From NCBI GenBank assembly GCA_022824925.1, contig JAJDYW010000019.1:1-64000 (forward strand): a DNA stretch of 64,000 bases. The letters run 5' to 3'. How positions within the stretch are numbered: position 1 is the stretch's first letter; the number at the start of each line of letters is the position of its first letter. The position numbers were made by a program, and so were the translations under genes. The notes below the pieces were generated by a model that worked only from the letters and a program-made list of their open reading frames with translations, did no database searches and had not been told where the DNA came from. The stretch comes from Dehalococcoidia bacterium. GTDB lineage: Bacteria; Chloroflexota; Dehalococcoidia; Tepidiformales; Tepidiformaceae. Shown here piece by piece: positions 1 to 9,417 of this stretch.

Positions 1-209
1 GCGGCGGTCGCCCATTCGCAGTCGAGCTCCGCGCGCCGGCAAAGCTCGTCCCCCAGCTCGCGCTCGAAGCCCCCGACCTCACCCGTCTCGTCCACGAAGT
101 TGTAGGGAGGGTATGCCCCCTCCGTCACGAGCACGACGGAGGGGGTGCTCCCGCCGCAGGCCATGACGGCGATGGCGAGCACGGCGAATGCCGCCAGTAC
201 AGGTCTCAC
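1..209 (-). CDS. Periplasmic solute-binding lipoprotein (amino-acid type), N-terminal part
   Basis: Reading leftward from a GTG at 209, the first 69 residues show a short hydrophobic leader ending in a lipobox (VMAC, Cys18). A segment follows that matches the start of family 3 solute-binding proteins: VLVTEGAYPPYNF, then GEVGGFERELGDEL. Such proteins capture polar amino acids or related ligands outside the membrane for ABC importers, or serve as sensor domains. The gene runs off the window's left edge, so the binding domain and any permease partner are unseen. The family assignment is from motif recognition. The ligand is unknown. Confidence 0.72.
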   Translation of the reverse strand, partial: MRPVLAAFAVLAIAVMACGGSTPSVVLVTEGAYPPYNFVDETGEVGGFERELGDELCRRAELDCEWATA

Positions 210-363
210 CCACGACCGAGCGCCTCCGCCCAGCGCCCGTGGGAGACCGGGTGTCCCGCCTCCGGATGAACGGCTGTGTCGCCTGCGCGTCAGAAGCCAA
301 CTGAGCCCCTGCCGCTCACGCTCTCCGGGGCGCGTCCGCGCGTCCAGACTGCGTTGCGCCTGC

Positions 364-1377
364 TCACGGGCTCGCGTAGGCGCTCGGGTCCACGATGTTG
401 CAGAACGCGGGCAGGGTCTCCATCTGGCCGCTCAGCTGGCTGAAGTACGTCTGCTCGGGGAAGCACACCACGTACGGCTCGCCGGCGGCGTCCAGGGCGT
501 CCAGCGTCTTGTCCTCAAGGTCGAAGTTCTCCTCGCGCTGCTCCGCGTCGTCGGTCTCGCGCGGGATGTTCACGACGACGATCGCGGCGCCGTCGTCGGG
601 GTCCTGGCCCGTCGTGAGCAGCGGGTTGGCGTCCTCAGCGGAGTCCGCGCCCCCGGCCTGACCGGGGTCGGTCCACTGGAAGTTCAGGCCCGGCCAGCGC
701 TCCATGAGCGACTGGGCCACCGCCGCGGGGTCGGTTTCCTGCGCGCCGTCCTCGCCGGCCTGCGCTGGCTCGGTTGCCGGGACGGGCACGGGGTGGGTCA
801 CCCAGCACTGCTCGACCTCGGGTGCGCTCAAGCCTGTCTCGCACTCGACGAACGGTTCGCCGCTCGCGATCAGCTCCAGGTAGGTGGTCTGCCAGGCATC
901 CCACTGCCTGGCGTGCGCCTCCCCGTCGCTCTTCCTGGTGGCCGGCCGGTTGAGCACGACCAGATGCCGCCCGTCGCCGAGCGCCTCGCTCACGGTCTGC
1001 GCGCCCGGGTCCGCGTCCGCATCGCCCTTCCCGGGATGGTCGGGCCAGAGCGGCGCCTGGGACCGCGCGTCCTCGCCGTCCGGGCCCCTGAGGGTGATGC
1101 CGTCGTCTTCGGGGGTGATGGTGACCACGTTGTCGCCCACCGGCCGGTTCACGATCTCGAGGGTGACGATGCCGTCCGTGAGCACTTCCTCAGTCTCCGG
1201 CCAGTTCTCCTTGTCGACCGCAGCTCCACTCTGCGGAGATGAGTCGTCAGGGGACTCGGCTCGCGCTACGCCCCCGGCTGAGAACATGGCGACGCAAAGC
1301 CCCGCCAGCGCGAGGGCGGTGAGCAGGGCTGCGTGGCCGGGGAATGCGCCGTGGAGGCTACACCGAGGCTCATCCAT
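364..1377 (-). CDS. Secreted protein with two related modules, unknown function
   Basis: This 337-residue protein starts at an ATG preceded by AAGGATGG. A longer upstream in-frame start is possible but less likely, because it would bury the signal peptide. Residues 16-35 are hydrophobic and end near ARA-ES, as in a cleavable signal peptide. The mature part has two similar modules, each with an NRP or NIP turn, a charged helix and the motif A-(S)-G-E-P-(F/Y)-V-x-C. Each module therefore carries a conserved Cys, which suggests disulfides outside the cell. I do not recognise the family. The neighbours on both sides are lipoproteins, fitting a surface-exposed role. Confidence 0.6.
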   Translation of the reverse strand: MDEPRCSLHGAFPGHAALLTALALAGLCVAMFSAGGVARAESPDDSSPQSGAAVDKENWPETEEVLTDGIVTLEIVNRPVGDNVVTITPEDDGITLRGPDGEDARSQAPLWPDHPGKGDADADPGAQTVSEALGDGRHLVVLNRPATRKSDGEAHARQWDAWQTTYLELIASGEPFVECETGLSAPEVEQCWVTHPVPVPATEPAQAGEDGAQETDPAAVAQSLMERWPGLNFQWTDPGQAGGADSAEDANPLLTTGQDPDDGAAIVVVNIPRETDDAEQREENFDLEDKTLDALDAAGEPYVVCFPEQTYFSQLSGQMETLPAFCNIVDPSAYASP

Positions 1378-1486
1378 GGTGAACCATCCTTGGAACGACG
1401 AGGTGGTGTCTCCAAGCGTACCACGTGCTGTCGGAACGCCAGCGCCAAGTAGAACCCGGCACATCCGTCGTACCCAAATCGGGGCG

Positions 1487-1834
1487 TCATGCCGGTGTTC
1501 GTGCGCGTGTCTGGAGCCCTGTGCCAACCCTTCTGGATCCGTAGGTGCTCGCTCCTTCTACCGGGTCCGTGGAGGCAACGGCCTCCCACGAGTACCCGCA
1601 GCGTTGGGTGTCGATTGGAACCCAGGCTAGGCCAGCCTCGACATCCACACGGTCCCTGTTGAGTGGAATGGTCAGGCCCGACATGTCGAAACGGACGCTG
1701 CGGAGACCACGCCACTCGTCAGCATGCGGCTGCTCGCCCGTCACGATCTCCATGTGGAAGTGGAGAACGGCGGACGCGTCGTCATTGAGGCTCGTTGAGG
1801 CGGGCGCAACCCTTGGCCTCGCGTCCGGTGGCAC
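1487..1834 (-). CDS. Small hypothetical protein
   Basis: A 115-residue reading frame with a GTG start lies between two lipoprotein or secreted-protein genes on the same strand. A GAGGGG stretch sits only three bases before the start. The middle (residues 22-85) has plausible protein composition with alternating hydrophobic and charged residues. The C-terminus is Arg/Thr rich and looks less natural. There is no signal peptide or known motif. It may be the remnant of a longer gene, since frameshifts are common in this part of the window. Confidence 0.25.
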   Translation of the reverse strand: MPPDARPRVAPASTSLNDDASAVLHFHMEIVTGEQPHADEWRGLRSVRFDMSGLTIPLNRDRVDVEAGLAWVPIDTQRCGYSWEAVASTDPVEGASTYGSRRVGTGLQTRARTPA

Positions 1835-1954
1835 CTGCCCCTCACCGGCCCCCCGATGATCGTCGGGCTGACGGTGGATACCGACGTATGCTGGCTACAG
1901 GTGAATAGCAGGTCGAAGGTGGTACTGCCTATCGTCAGGCAGGCCCTGCGCTGG

Positions 1955-2455
1955 CTACTCGTACCAGCCCGAGCCGAAGAGCAGGCCATCGTGGCGGATC
2001 ACCCAGCTGTGCTTCGTCTGCTCCTCGCCGGTCTCCGGGTTATGGAAGACGTAGGTCAGCCAGCGCCCGCTCTCGGTTGTGCTCGCGAGAACATCGCCGT
2101 AGTAGTACCCCGTGGAGTCCGTCCGCAGTTCGCGATCCTGCATGTGCGTCCCGATCCGCTCCGGCCGGGTGGGGTGAGCCACCATGATGCCGTTCTCGTC
2201 AAAGATGAAGACGTACCAGGGCCCGTCCACGCTCTCGGCGGAATTGTAGTAGTCGATCGTCGCCTGCAGCCCGTCCGCCTCAAGGCGGGCGAGCGCCTCC
2301 CGCACGACGTGCTTGGTGTAGGCGTCGGGCTCGTCCTTCGAGGGGCCGTCGCCGCCGCAGGCGGCGACGAACATGAGGGCGAGCAGCGCTGCGGCAAGGG
2401 CGGCCGCGCGCAGCGGCGAACCGTGGCGCAATCGCTGGGACAGTCGGTCGTGCAT
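1955..2455 (-). CDS. Lipoprotein with a single-Cache sensor domain
   Basis: This 166-residue protein has a charged N-terminus, a hydrophobic stretch (residues 15-32) and a lipobox ending in AAC (Cys33), so it should be a membrane-anchored lipoprotein. The rest resembles a Cache ligand-binding fold. It shows the typical VFIFDENGIMVAHP strand-turn, the ERIG element, and the terminal aromatic strands ending GSGWYE. Cache domains usually feed histidine kinases or chemoreceptors. Here the domain is free-standing, with no transmembrane helix or signalling output. It may bind a small ligand for a partner protein or be a remnant of a receptor. The start has AGGAGG about 11 bases upstream. Confidence 0.7.
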   Translation of the reverse strand: MHDRLSQRLRHGSPLRAAALAAALLALMFVAACGGDGPSKDEPDAYTKHVVREALARLEADGLQATIDYYNSAESVDGPWYVFIFDENGIMVAHPTRPERIGTHMQDRELRTDSTGYYYGDVLASTTESGRWLTYVFHNPETGEEQTKHSWVIRHDGLLFGSGWYE

Positions 2456-3050
2456 GGGATACCGGTCCTCCTGGGCGTGGGGACTTCTCTTGTGCGGCCC
2501 CGACGGTGCGGGAAAGAGTCGCTTACGATCCTAGCTCAGTCCGATCGCACGGACCTCTGGAGCGCAACAGGTTCGCCGCCGGTGAACCGCCCGGATGTGC
2601 TCGACGGCCCATCCGGGGGCGTGCTCAAGAGGACGACGTGAAATCGAGAACGGACCTGCATGACAACGCAGGCGAGCCGTCGGGGACTCGTCGTGCGGCA
2701 GCCCCTGCATCCCGCTCAGCACGGGGCACTGCCCGGCGTCAACGTCCCGGTCATCCACAGTCGGCGCAAGGCGCCGCCAGCCGCGTAGGTTGAAGTAGCC
2801 AACGCAGAAGTCGGCAGTCGTGGCGCTGGCAAGGAGGCCGCAGCCCCGGCAGCAGGTTTCGAGGGAAACCGCTGGCTACGGTCATGCTCGCTCGCTGGTG
2901 CTTGGTTCGCCCCCGGCTAGCTGCAAGAAGAGGAAAGCCGAAGTTTCACGATAAGGAGTCCTGCGGAGGTGGAAATGTGCCAGGTGGGGCTTCAGGTTAT
3001 CTCACGCGGTCCAGTACGCTGATCCCGGAAGTAGACTCTGGAGGGGAAGA
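2456..3050. other. Intergenic stretch without a supported gene
   Basis: Only short frames with poor protein-like composition were seen on either strand in these roughly 600 bases. No tRNA-like T-loop, long inverted repeat or convincing promoter was found. The right end carries a GGAGGGG ribosome-binding site serving the ATG at 3051. Confidence 0.4.
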
Positions 3051-3419
3051 CATGCCGGAAGCACCAATCTACAGCGCAACGAGGCCTACGAGATTGCGTG
3101 GGTTCCCGGAGGGGAAGACGAGCCCCATGCAGGCCGCGTGAAGGTGGGTCCTCACCCGGCGCAGTGGATGAGGAACTGGCCGGGACGTCCTGCCTTTGTC
3201 TGCTCGGTTGGCCACAGCGGAAGCGGGTGGCCCACAACTCCCTCCGCTGAGCGCGAGATGCTTGTGGCTACTGCTCTCGACCTTCTTATGCAGGGGGTTG
3301 ACCGCCAAGAGATCCAGCGCGAGTTCTGGCAGATCGAGCAGTGGCGCGAGCTTAGGCTCCCGCTCAGCCCGTGTCTGTTCTTAGAGGACGGCACTTGGTC
3401 CCCTCACAACTGCGACTAG
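3051..3419 (+). pseudogene. Small hypothetical gene apparently broken by a 1-base deletion
   Basis: A well-placed ribosome-binding site (GGAGGGG, then five bases) precedes an ATG encoding MPEAPIYSA. That frame then degenerates. A second frame takes over at about 3078 with NEAYEIAWVPGG and continues naturally to the stop at 3419, ending SPHNCD. Adding one base in the GCAAC stretch near 3075-3080 would join the frames into about 123 residues. The intact-looking part contains a helix-rich segment (LLMQGVDRQEIQREF). Function is unknown. Whether the break is biological or an assembly error cannot be decided from sequence alone. Confidence 0.4.
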
Positions 3420-3721
3420 TACGTGCCTCCTCACAACCTGCGTGTACCGGTGACGTCATGACTGGCAGTGCCTCCACCCTGCTTGAAGATCCATGGAACT
3501 CCCAGGCTCGTGATTGAGTCCTCACCTCGAACGACCTCGTTGAACGCTACGGTGCTACCACTGGCGGCCCAACGTTCGCGTCACCGACCGGGTAGCCTAT
3601 GGCCGCGCTCGCGTTGCGGACTTCGCAAGCGCGAAAAGCCAGACTAGCGAGGGCGGAGCCAAGAGCCACAATGGGTTGGACCAACAAGCCGCGGTGCGAT
3701 CGAGTGTGCGGGGCCCCATCG
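3420..3721. other. Intergenic stretch downstream of the LRR gene
   Basis: Nothing recognisable was found here. The small frames on both strands lack ribosome-binding sites and protein-like composition. No clear U-tailed terminator was seen for the convergent genes that end on either side. Confidence 0.35.
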
Positions 3722-4390
3722 TCACCGCTGACTGTCATCATCAACTACCGGCACCCGTCTCAACGAGGCAACGATCTGGTCAAATAGTGCTCCAACGTCA
3801 CGGGCGGGCGAGCAGGCCATGAGATCGGGATTGCTGTCCGGCGTGCTGACGACGAACTCCTCCAGGCCAGGGGGGATGCATCCCTCCAGCCGGTTCCATG
3901 ACAGGTCCATGTTCAGCAGATCGGGGAGCGCACCCCACCTGGGGGGAATCTCGCCCGTCAACTGGTTGCCGCCGAGCCAGATGAACTCCAGGCGCCCCAG
4001 CTGGCCAAGCTCTGCCGGAATCTCCCCGGTCAACTGATTGTTGCGCAACTGCAGCGTTTTCAGGTTCCAGAGCTGGCCCAGCTCGGGGGGAATCGCTCCC
4101 GTGAGTTGGCTGTCAGCCAACGACAACGTCCGCAGGTTCGAGAGCTGGCCCAGTTCCGGGGGGATCTCCCCTGTCAGGTCGCCGCTCAGAGACAGGACCT
4201 CCAAATTCGAGAGCGAACCCAGTTCGGAAGGAATCCCTCCCGTCAGGCTACCCAGGTACAGTTCGCGGAGGTTCCGGAGCCGGCCCAGCTCTGGAGGAAT
4301 CCCACCCGTGAAGGAGCCGCCCAGATAGAGCCGCCGTAGATTCGAGAGTGCCCCAAGCTCGGGGGGTACCGCGCCGGTGAGACCGCCCAA
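3722..4390 (-). CDS. C-terminal segment of the giant RCC1-LRR protein (frameshifted off)
   Basis: These 222 residues consist of about eight leucine-rich repeats of the plant receptor type (LxxLxxLxLxxNxLTGxIPxELGxL, about 24 residues each). A cap with Cys (EGCIPPGLEEF) and a terminal module containing GALFDQIVASL follow. The frame is continuous with the upstream LRR segment if one base is restored in the C6 run at 4497-4502, giving IPPTLGRLSNL. It is therefore almost certainly the 3' end of the same gene, not a separate one. The first listed methionine is only the first start codon after the break. Confidence 0.7.
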   Translation of the reverse strand: MGGLTGAVPPELGALSNLRRLYLGGSFTGGIPPELGRLRNLRELYLGSLTGGIPSELGSLSNLEVLSLSGDLTGEIPPELGQLSNLRTLSLADSQLTGAIPPELGQLWNLKTLQLRNNQLTGEIPAELGQLGRLEFIWLGGNQLTGEIPPRWGALPDLLNMDLSWNRLEGCIPPGLEEFVVSTPDSNPDLMACSPARDVGALFDQIVASLRRVPVVDDDSQR

Positions 4391-4452
4391 ATCGAGCTCC
4401 TGTAGATTCGAAAGCGCGAGGAGTGCGACTGGAAACTCACCACGCAGACCGG

Positions 4453-7400
4453 TTATCGAGAGGTCCAGCTTCCTGAGGTTCGAGAGCCGGCCAAGTGTGG
4501 GGGGATGCCACCCGTCAGCTGCTTATTCCAGCTGAGGTCGAGCACATGCAGGTTCGCGAGTGACCCCAGCTCCGAGGGAATCTCACCACTCAGCTCATTG
4601 AAGGAGAGGTTCAGCTCTTGCAGCCTGGTCAACTGCCCCAGCTCCCGGGGTATGCCCCCTGTCAGATCGTTCCGCTCGAGGTCCAACACCCGCAGGTTCG
4701 ACAGCTGCCCGAGCGCCGGGGGAATAGGCCCCGTCATGGCGGAGAGTGACAGCACCTCCAGCGCCGGCAAGTCCGCCAGGACGGCAGGAATCCGGCTCGT
4801 CGAACCATCGCCGCGCAGGTCCAGCTCGACGACCTGCCCGGTCCACCGATTGATCCCGATGCCTTCCCACTGGGCGAGCGGAACGTCGGCGCCCCAGTTC
4901 AATTCGCCGGATCCGGCGAGCGCCTCCTTCATCCCCAGCAGCACGGCGCAGTCGGGAGCGGCCAGGGCGCTGAGGCATGTCGGCGGCGGGTCTTCGAGGA
5001 GGGATGCGACGATCTGATCGAAGAGCGCAGCCACGTTGCCGCTTGCCCCATCTTCACTGACCCAGCGGGAGAACTCCTCGCCCGTGTAGACATCGAGGGA
5101 GAGTCTCGATCCACTCCCCTCATCTCTCAGCTCCAGAAGGGTGTGACAGCCACCGGGAGTGACGCAGATGCCTCGGGACCCCTCCAGCGTCAGGCGGATT
5201 CCTGCTGGAACGTCGATGGTGAAGCGCGTCCCGCCTATCCGGTATCGCTTTCCTCCTTCCACGGGCTGGAGGCGATGCATGCTCTGGATGCCGTCCGGCC
5301 CCGCCGGAATGTCGAGGGATTGCACTCGCGCGGAGGCGACGACCTGGTCGAAAAGGTCGTCGATGATAAGCGGGCAGTCGGCGGGCTGTGCGACGACGGT
5401 GCGGGAACGCTCTTCACCCGTGAAGGGGTCGATGACAAGAGTCGACTGGCTCTTCTCCTCCCGGATGGTGACGGTAATCTCCCCCGCCGCGTTCCGCTCC
5501 TTCTCCCCGAGGCTGAATCTTCCTCCCTGTGGAAGGTCGACGATGAGGGAGAAGGTGATCCGGTAGGTTCCCGCCACTTCAGTTGGCTCATGGGGCATAT
5601 ACGGGACGCCGTCCGCCCCAATCACGAGGTCGGGAGCGTCGCCCCGGCTTCTCGCCAATGGACACTGGCAGTACCGCAGGTCGAGTTCGGTATAATCGGA
5701 GATGATCTCGCTCGCGGCCAGGGGCAGGCACCCCGTGAGCGCGTTGCCGCTCAGCCACAGCCCCCAACCTCCCCGGAAGCTACGGAATTCCGGCGGGATG
5801 TCTCCCGTCAACAGGTTGTCTCGGAGATCGAGTTCCACGAGGCTCCACACAGAGAAGAGCTCCGGAGGAATTGCCCCTGTCAGCCGGTTCCCCCTGAGCT
5901 GGAGGTATCGAAGGTTCGGGAGATCAGCAAGCTGCTGGGGGATCTCCCCGGTCAGCACGTTGTCTCGCAGTTGCAGATCCGTCAGGCTCGTGATCGAGGC
6001 GATCTCGGCAGGGATGTGGCCGCTCAGCCCGTTGCCAAACAGTAGCAGGCTCTCCAGGAAGTTGAGCTGAGCGAGTTCCGGCGGAATCTCGCCGGTCAAT
6101 TCATTGTCTCCCAGCCACAACTCCCGGAGATTCCAGAGCTGACCGAGTTCCGGGGAAATTCCCCCCGTCAGCCCGTTGTCGCTCAGCCACAGCTCGCGCA
6201 AATGCGACAGTCGGGCGAGCCCCGCCGGGATTCGTCCACCGAGTTCCTTCCCTGGAAGCCATATCTCCGCCACACGGCGTGGTGAGCCCTCGACGGAGAT
6301 ACCGTCCCATGACTCGACTGGCCTGTCAGCGCTCCAGTTCAGGCGAGCGTCGTCCGCCGTCAGCGTCGCTTTCGCCTCCAGGAGGACGGCGCAGTCTTCG
6401 GCCAGGCCGGGATTCTCGTCGGCATCGGGCACGGCGCCGTTCTGCGAGCAGGCCGTGACCAGTTGCGGATCTGGTGGCGGAAGGGTCGACGTGGATGACG
6501 AGTCCAGGCAGAACGGCAGCGTCCAGAAGCGGGCGAACTCACTCAGGCTTGGCGGGACACAGCCGGTCATGTTGCGGGTGTTGAGCCACATCTCCTTCAG
6601 GTTTGAGAGGTTGCCCAGCTCCACCGGAAAGCTGCCCGTGAACTCGTTGCCAAGGTCCAGAGTCTCCAACTGGGAGAGCTGGCCCAGCTCGGGGGGGATC
6701 TCGCCCGTCAGCTCATTCCTCCCCAGGTCCAGTCGCTGCAACTGCGAGAGTTCGCCCAGCTCCGAGGGGATCGTTCCCGTCAGTTGGTTTTCTCCCAGCT
6801 TCAGCCACCACAGTTTCGAGAGCTGCCCGAGTTCCGGGGGTATCTCGCCCGCCAGTTGATTCCCACTCAGGATCAGGGCGACGAGTTGGGTGAGATCGCC
6901 CAACTCGGGCGGTATCTCGCCTGTGAGCTTGCCGTTTTCCAACTGGAGCGCGGTGAGTTGATCGAGGCGAGCGAGCCCCGGTGGGATCTGGCCGCGGAGG
7001 TCGAGGTCCAGGGCTATAACGGATGCGACCCGAGCTGGGTATCCCCGGAGACCGACGCCGCTCCAGTCCTCGATGGGGGTGTCCGCGCTCCAGTTGAACG
7101 CCTCGCCTTCCCCCTCAAGCATGTCCCGCGCCTCGAGCAGCACGGCGCAGTCCCGGACAAGTCCTGCGTTCCCGTCTGGATCGGTGACCGCGATGCCGTT
7201 GGCGCACGCGGCCATGGCCGCCTCGCCGGGGGCATCCCCGCTCGCCAGCAGTGGCGCCTGCACGAGTGCTGGCGGCCGTGCCTTGGCGTGGAGCTTTCCT
7301 CCCCAGCAGACGATCTCTCCCGACTCCTTGAGGGCGCAGGTCTGGTGCCGGGCCGCACTCACTGCGACGTAGCGACCGGAGGGTGGCTGCGTCTGCCCCC

Positions 7401-7554
7401 AGACGTTCTCGCCCCAGCACACCACCGCGCCGGCAAGGTCCAGCGCGCAGGCGTGTTGCCAGCCCACGCTCACCGACTGGTACGTCCCCGCCGGCGGGTC
7501 CATGCGGTGGTGTTGGCGGTCTCCCCAGCAGGCCAACTCACCCGACTCTCGCAC
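4453..7554 (-). CDS. Middle segment of the giant RCC1-LRR protein: RCC1 end, three LRR blocks
   Basis: The 1033-residue frame begins inside an RCC1-type repeat (ESGELACWG), with further RCC1 units up to about residue 90. Two modules then follow, each starting with an LRRNT-like cap (DCAVLLEAxxxL, then LNWSADxPxxxW) and 6-7 LRRs of the LTGEIPPELG type. Next come two beta-rich modules that each contain a serine/threonine-rich strand and an (L)FDQ(V/I)VASxx signature. A third LRR cap with Cys pairs (TCLSALAAPDCAVLLG) and the start of another LRR block complete it. It ends abnormally (SGSWTSR) because of the deletion near 4500. Plant-type LRRs usually bind peptides or other ligands; here the ligand is unknown. 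Confidence 0.75.
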   Translation of the reverse strand: MRESGELACWGDRQHHRMDPPAGTYQSVSVGWQHACALDLAGAVVCWGENVWGQTQPPSGRYVAVSAARHQTCALKESGEIVCWGGKLHAKARPPALVQAPLLASGDAPGEAAMAACANGIAVTDPDGNAGLVRDCAVLLEARDMLEGEGEAFNWSADTPIEDWSGVGLRGYPARVASVIALDLDLRGQIPPGLARLDQLTALQLENGKLTGEIPPELGDLTQLVALILSGNQLAGEIPPELGQLSKLWWLKLGENQLTGTIPSELGELSQLQRLDLGRNELTGEIPPELGQLSQLETLDLGNEFTGSFPVELGNLSNLKEMWLNTRNMTGCVPPSLSEFARFWTLPFCLDSSSTSTLPPPDPQLVTACSQNGAVPDADENPGLAEDCAVLLEAKATLTADDARLNWSADRPVESWDGISVEGSPRRVAEIWLPGKELGGRIPAGLARLSHLRELWLSDNGLTGGISPELGQLWNLRELWLGDNELTGEIPPELAQLNFLESLLLFGNGLSGHIPAEIASITSLTDLQLRDNVLTGEIPQQLADLPNLRYLQLRGNRLTGAIPPELFSVWSLVELDLRDNLLTGDIPPEFRSFRGGWGLWLSGNALTGCLPLAASEIISDYTELDLRYCQCPLARSRGDAPDLVIGADGVPYMPHEPTEVAGTYRITFSLIVDLPQGGRFSLGEKERNAAGEITVTIREEKSQSTLVIDPFTGEERSRTVVAQPADCPLIIDDLFDQVVASARVQSLDIPAGPDGIQSMHRLQPVEGGKRYRIGGTRFTIDVPAGIRLTLEGSRGICVTPGGCHTLLELRDEGSGSRLSLDVYTGEEFSRWVSEDGASGNVAALFDQIVASLLEDPPPTCLSALAAPDCAVLLGMKEALAGSGELNWGADVPLAQWEGIGINRWTGQVVELDLRGDGSTSRIPAVLADLPALEVLSLSAMTGPIPPALGQLSNLRVLDLERNDLTGGIPRELGQLTRLQELNLSFNELSGEIPSELGSLANLHVLDLSWNKQLTGGIPPHLAGSRTSGSWTSR

Positions 7555-9317
7555 GGCGCAGGTGTAGTCGTCGCGGGCGTCGAGATGCTTGAACTTCCAG
7601 CGGGGGCGTCGGTCTTGCCGCTGTGGTTGTAGCCCCAGCAGGCCAGTTCCCCTGATTCGCTCAGTGCGCAGGTATGGGTACTCCCGGCAGTGACCAGCCG
7701 GTAGGCGCCTGCTGGAGGCTGTGCCTCGTTGAAGCGGTTCTCGCCCCAGCAGGCGAGCTCACCCCAGTCCCGTACAGCGCAGCCGTGCGAGAACCCCACG
7801 CTCAGGGATTGAAACCGACCCGGAGGCAATGCCCACTCGGAAGAGTCATCCCCCCAGCACACCAGCTCGCCCGATTCGTGAATGGCGCAGGCGTTCCCGT
7901 TGTAGCCGGCGCTGACGGTCCGGAACGTGCCCGATGGCTGCACCTGACTGGCGAACGGGCCCCAGCAGTACAGCTCCCCCGACTCGTGGACGGCGCAGTT
8001 GTGCTGTCCTCCCGCGCCTACCCCGAGGTAGGTTCCAGAAGGAGAGGTGGCGAGGGTGGTGCCAAACTGGGCGCCCCAACAGACGACTGTGCCGTCCGTC
8101 CGCACAGCGCACACATGCCTCCCCTCCACGCTTACGGACCGGAAGGTGCCGGAAGGCCCGGCTGCGTGGGGCCTCCCCATGCAGATGAGCTCACCCGAGT
8201 CCTTGACCGCGCAGACTGCCCCGTTTCCGGCGTCGGCGGTGCGGTAGGGGCCCGCCAGGAGGTTCTCCGGCCAGTCACCGACTCCCCAACACAGGAGAGC
8301 ACCGGCCTCGGTGATGCCGCAGGAGTGGTCGTAGCCTGCGTGAACTGAGTGGAAACGGCCCTGTGGGACGTTCGTCTGGCCCCACATGTTGTCACCCCAG
8401 CACTTGACCTCGCCGGACTCCAGGACGCCGCAGGAGTGCAGAGTGCCACCGCTGACGGAGCGGAAGCTACCGGGCGGGGGATTGGCCTGGCCCCAGGTGT
8501 TGTCGCCCCAGCAGGCGGCTGCTCCCCTCTCGTCCACGGCGCAGGTGTGCGTATGGCCTGCGCTCACGGAACGATAGGTCCCCGGTGGCGCATCCACGGC
8601 TTCGCTGATGCCCCAGCCGTAGTCACCCCCCCAGCACACGACCTCGCCCGAGTCCCTGATGGCGCAGGCGTGCCACTCCCCGGCCGTGACTGAACGGTAC
8701 TTGCCCTGTGGCACGTCCCTCTGGCCGTAGGTGCCTTCGCCCCAGCAGACCACCTCTCCGGTGGCGAGGAGGGCGCACGAGTGCTCGCCCCCTGCAGCCA
8801 CTTCCACGACGGGGCCTCTGGTAGCGACCCTGATGCTGAGGTCGCCGTAGCGGAAGGTGCCCCTGGCATTCGTCTGGTTCATGGGCACCCGCTCGGGGCG
8901 GCCCCAGGGGCCGCCCAGGGCGTGTGCCGACACGTACACTCGCAGGGGGTTGCTCACGCGCTGCCACACACGCAGCTCGACGCGCGCCGTTTCGTGGTCC
9001 ACGGTGCGGTCGCTGTAGCGGAACGTGCCGCGCGCGTTCGCCTCGTCCATCGGCAGTTGCTCGGCAGGTCCCCAGGGGCTGCCCCGGGTGCGCACGGAGA
9101 GATACGCCTGCAGGGGGTCGCTCACGCGGTGCCACACGCGCAGCTCGATCCCGATGGTCTTGGCGGCAGGGCCGGCGCCCTCTCGGCCGGTGGCGTCGCT
9201 GCGGTCGATGCTGAACGTCAGAGTCAGGGCGGTGGACACCAGCATAACGAGGGCCGCGCCGAGGTTCATATAGCGAGCCCGGAACGGCGCTGTGCGGTGA
9301 CCCGTAGGCAGGACCAT
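7470..9317 (-). CDS. N-terminal segment of the giant RCC1-LRR protein: anchor, paired modules, RCC1 repeats
   Basis: The gene is taken to start at the ATG at 9317; an alternative ATG lies at 9269, just before the hydrophobic segment. An N-terminal membrane anchor or signal (GAALVMLVSTALTLTF) is followed by two related 55-residue modules (ELRVWxRVSxPLxxY, then NARGTFRYxD). About a dozen RCC1-type repeats follow, each with the pair CAxxxSGExxCWG, probably disulfide-bonded. The natural frame ends near 7600, where a missing base diverts it into an arginine-rich tail. Restoring one base links GKTDAPAG to KHLDARDDYTCAV in the next segment. Corrected, the whole protein would be about 1865 residues and secreted or surface-anchored. 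Confidence 0.75.
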   Translation of the reverse strand: MVLPTGHRTAPFRARYMNLGAALVMLVSTALTLTFSIDRSDATGREGAGPAAKTIGIELRVWHRVSDPLQAYLSVRTRGSPWGPAEQLPMDEANARGTFRYSDRTVDHETARVELRVWQRVSNPLRVYVSAHALGGPWGRPERVPMNQTNARGTFRYGDLSIRVATRGPVVEVAAGGEHSCALLATGEVVCWGEGTYGQRDVPQGKYRSVTAGEWHACAIRDSGEVVCWGGDYGWGISEAVDAPPGTYRSVSAGHTHTCAVDERGAAACWGDNTWGQANPPPGSFRSVSGGTLHSCGVLESGEVKCWGDNMWGQTNVPQGRFHSVHAGYDHSCGITEAGALLCWGVGDWPENLLAGPYRTADAGNGAVCAVKDSGELICMGRPHAAGPSGTFRSVSVEGRHVCAVRTDGTVVCWGAQFGTTLATSPSGTYLGVGAGGQHNCAVHESGELYCWGPFASQVQPSGTFRTVSAGYNGNACAIHESGELVCWGDDSSEWALPPGRFQSLSVGFSHGCAVRDWGELACWGENRFNEAQPPAGAYRLVTAGSTHTCALSESGELACWGYNHSGKTDAPAGSSSISTPATTTPAPCESRVSWPAGETANTTAWTRRRGRTSR

Positions 9318-9417
9318 GCCTCCAGTTTGACTTAGTGTCGGCCGCGAGGCGACAGCGCCCGGCCCGAAGAATGGTCGGGTAGGGAAACCTCCCCTGTCCG
9401 TGGGAGAGAATGGGCGC

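Noticed and set aside
145..1242. A 365-residue forward frame at the left edge
   Set aside because: It overlaps two reverse-strand genes with convincing signal peptides; its composition is that of a GC-driven shadow.
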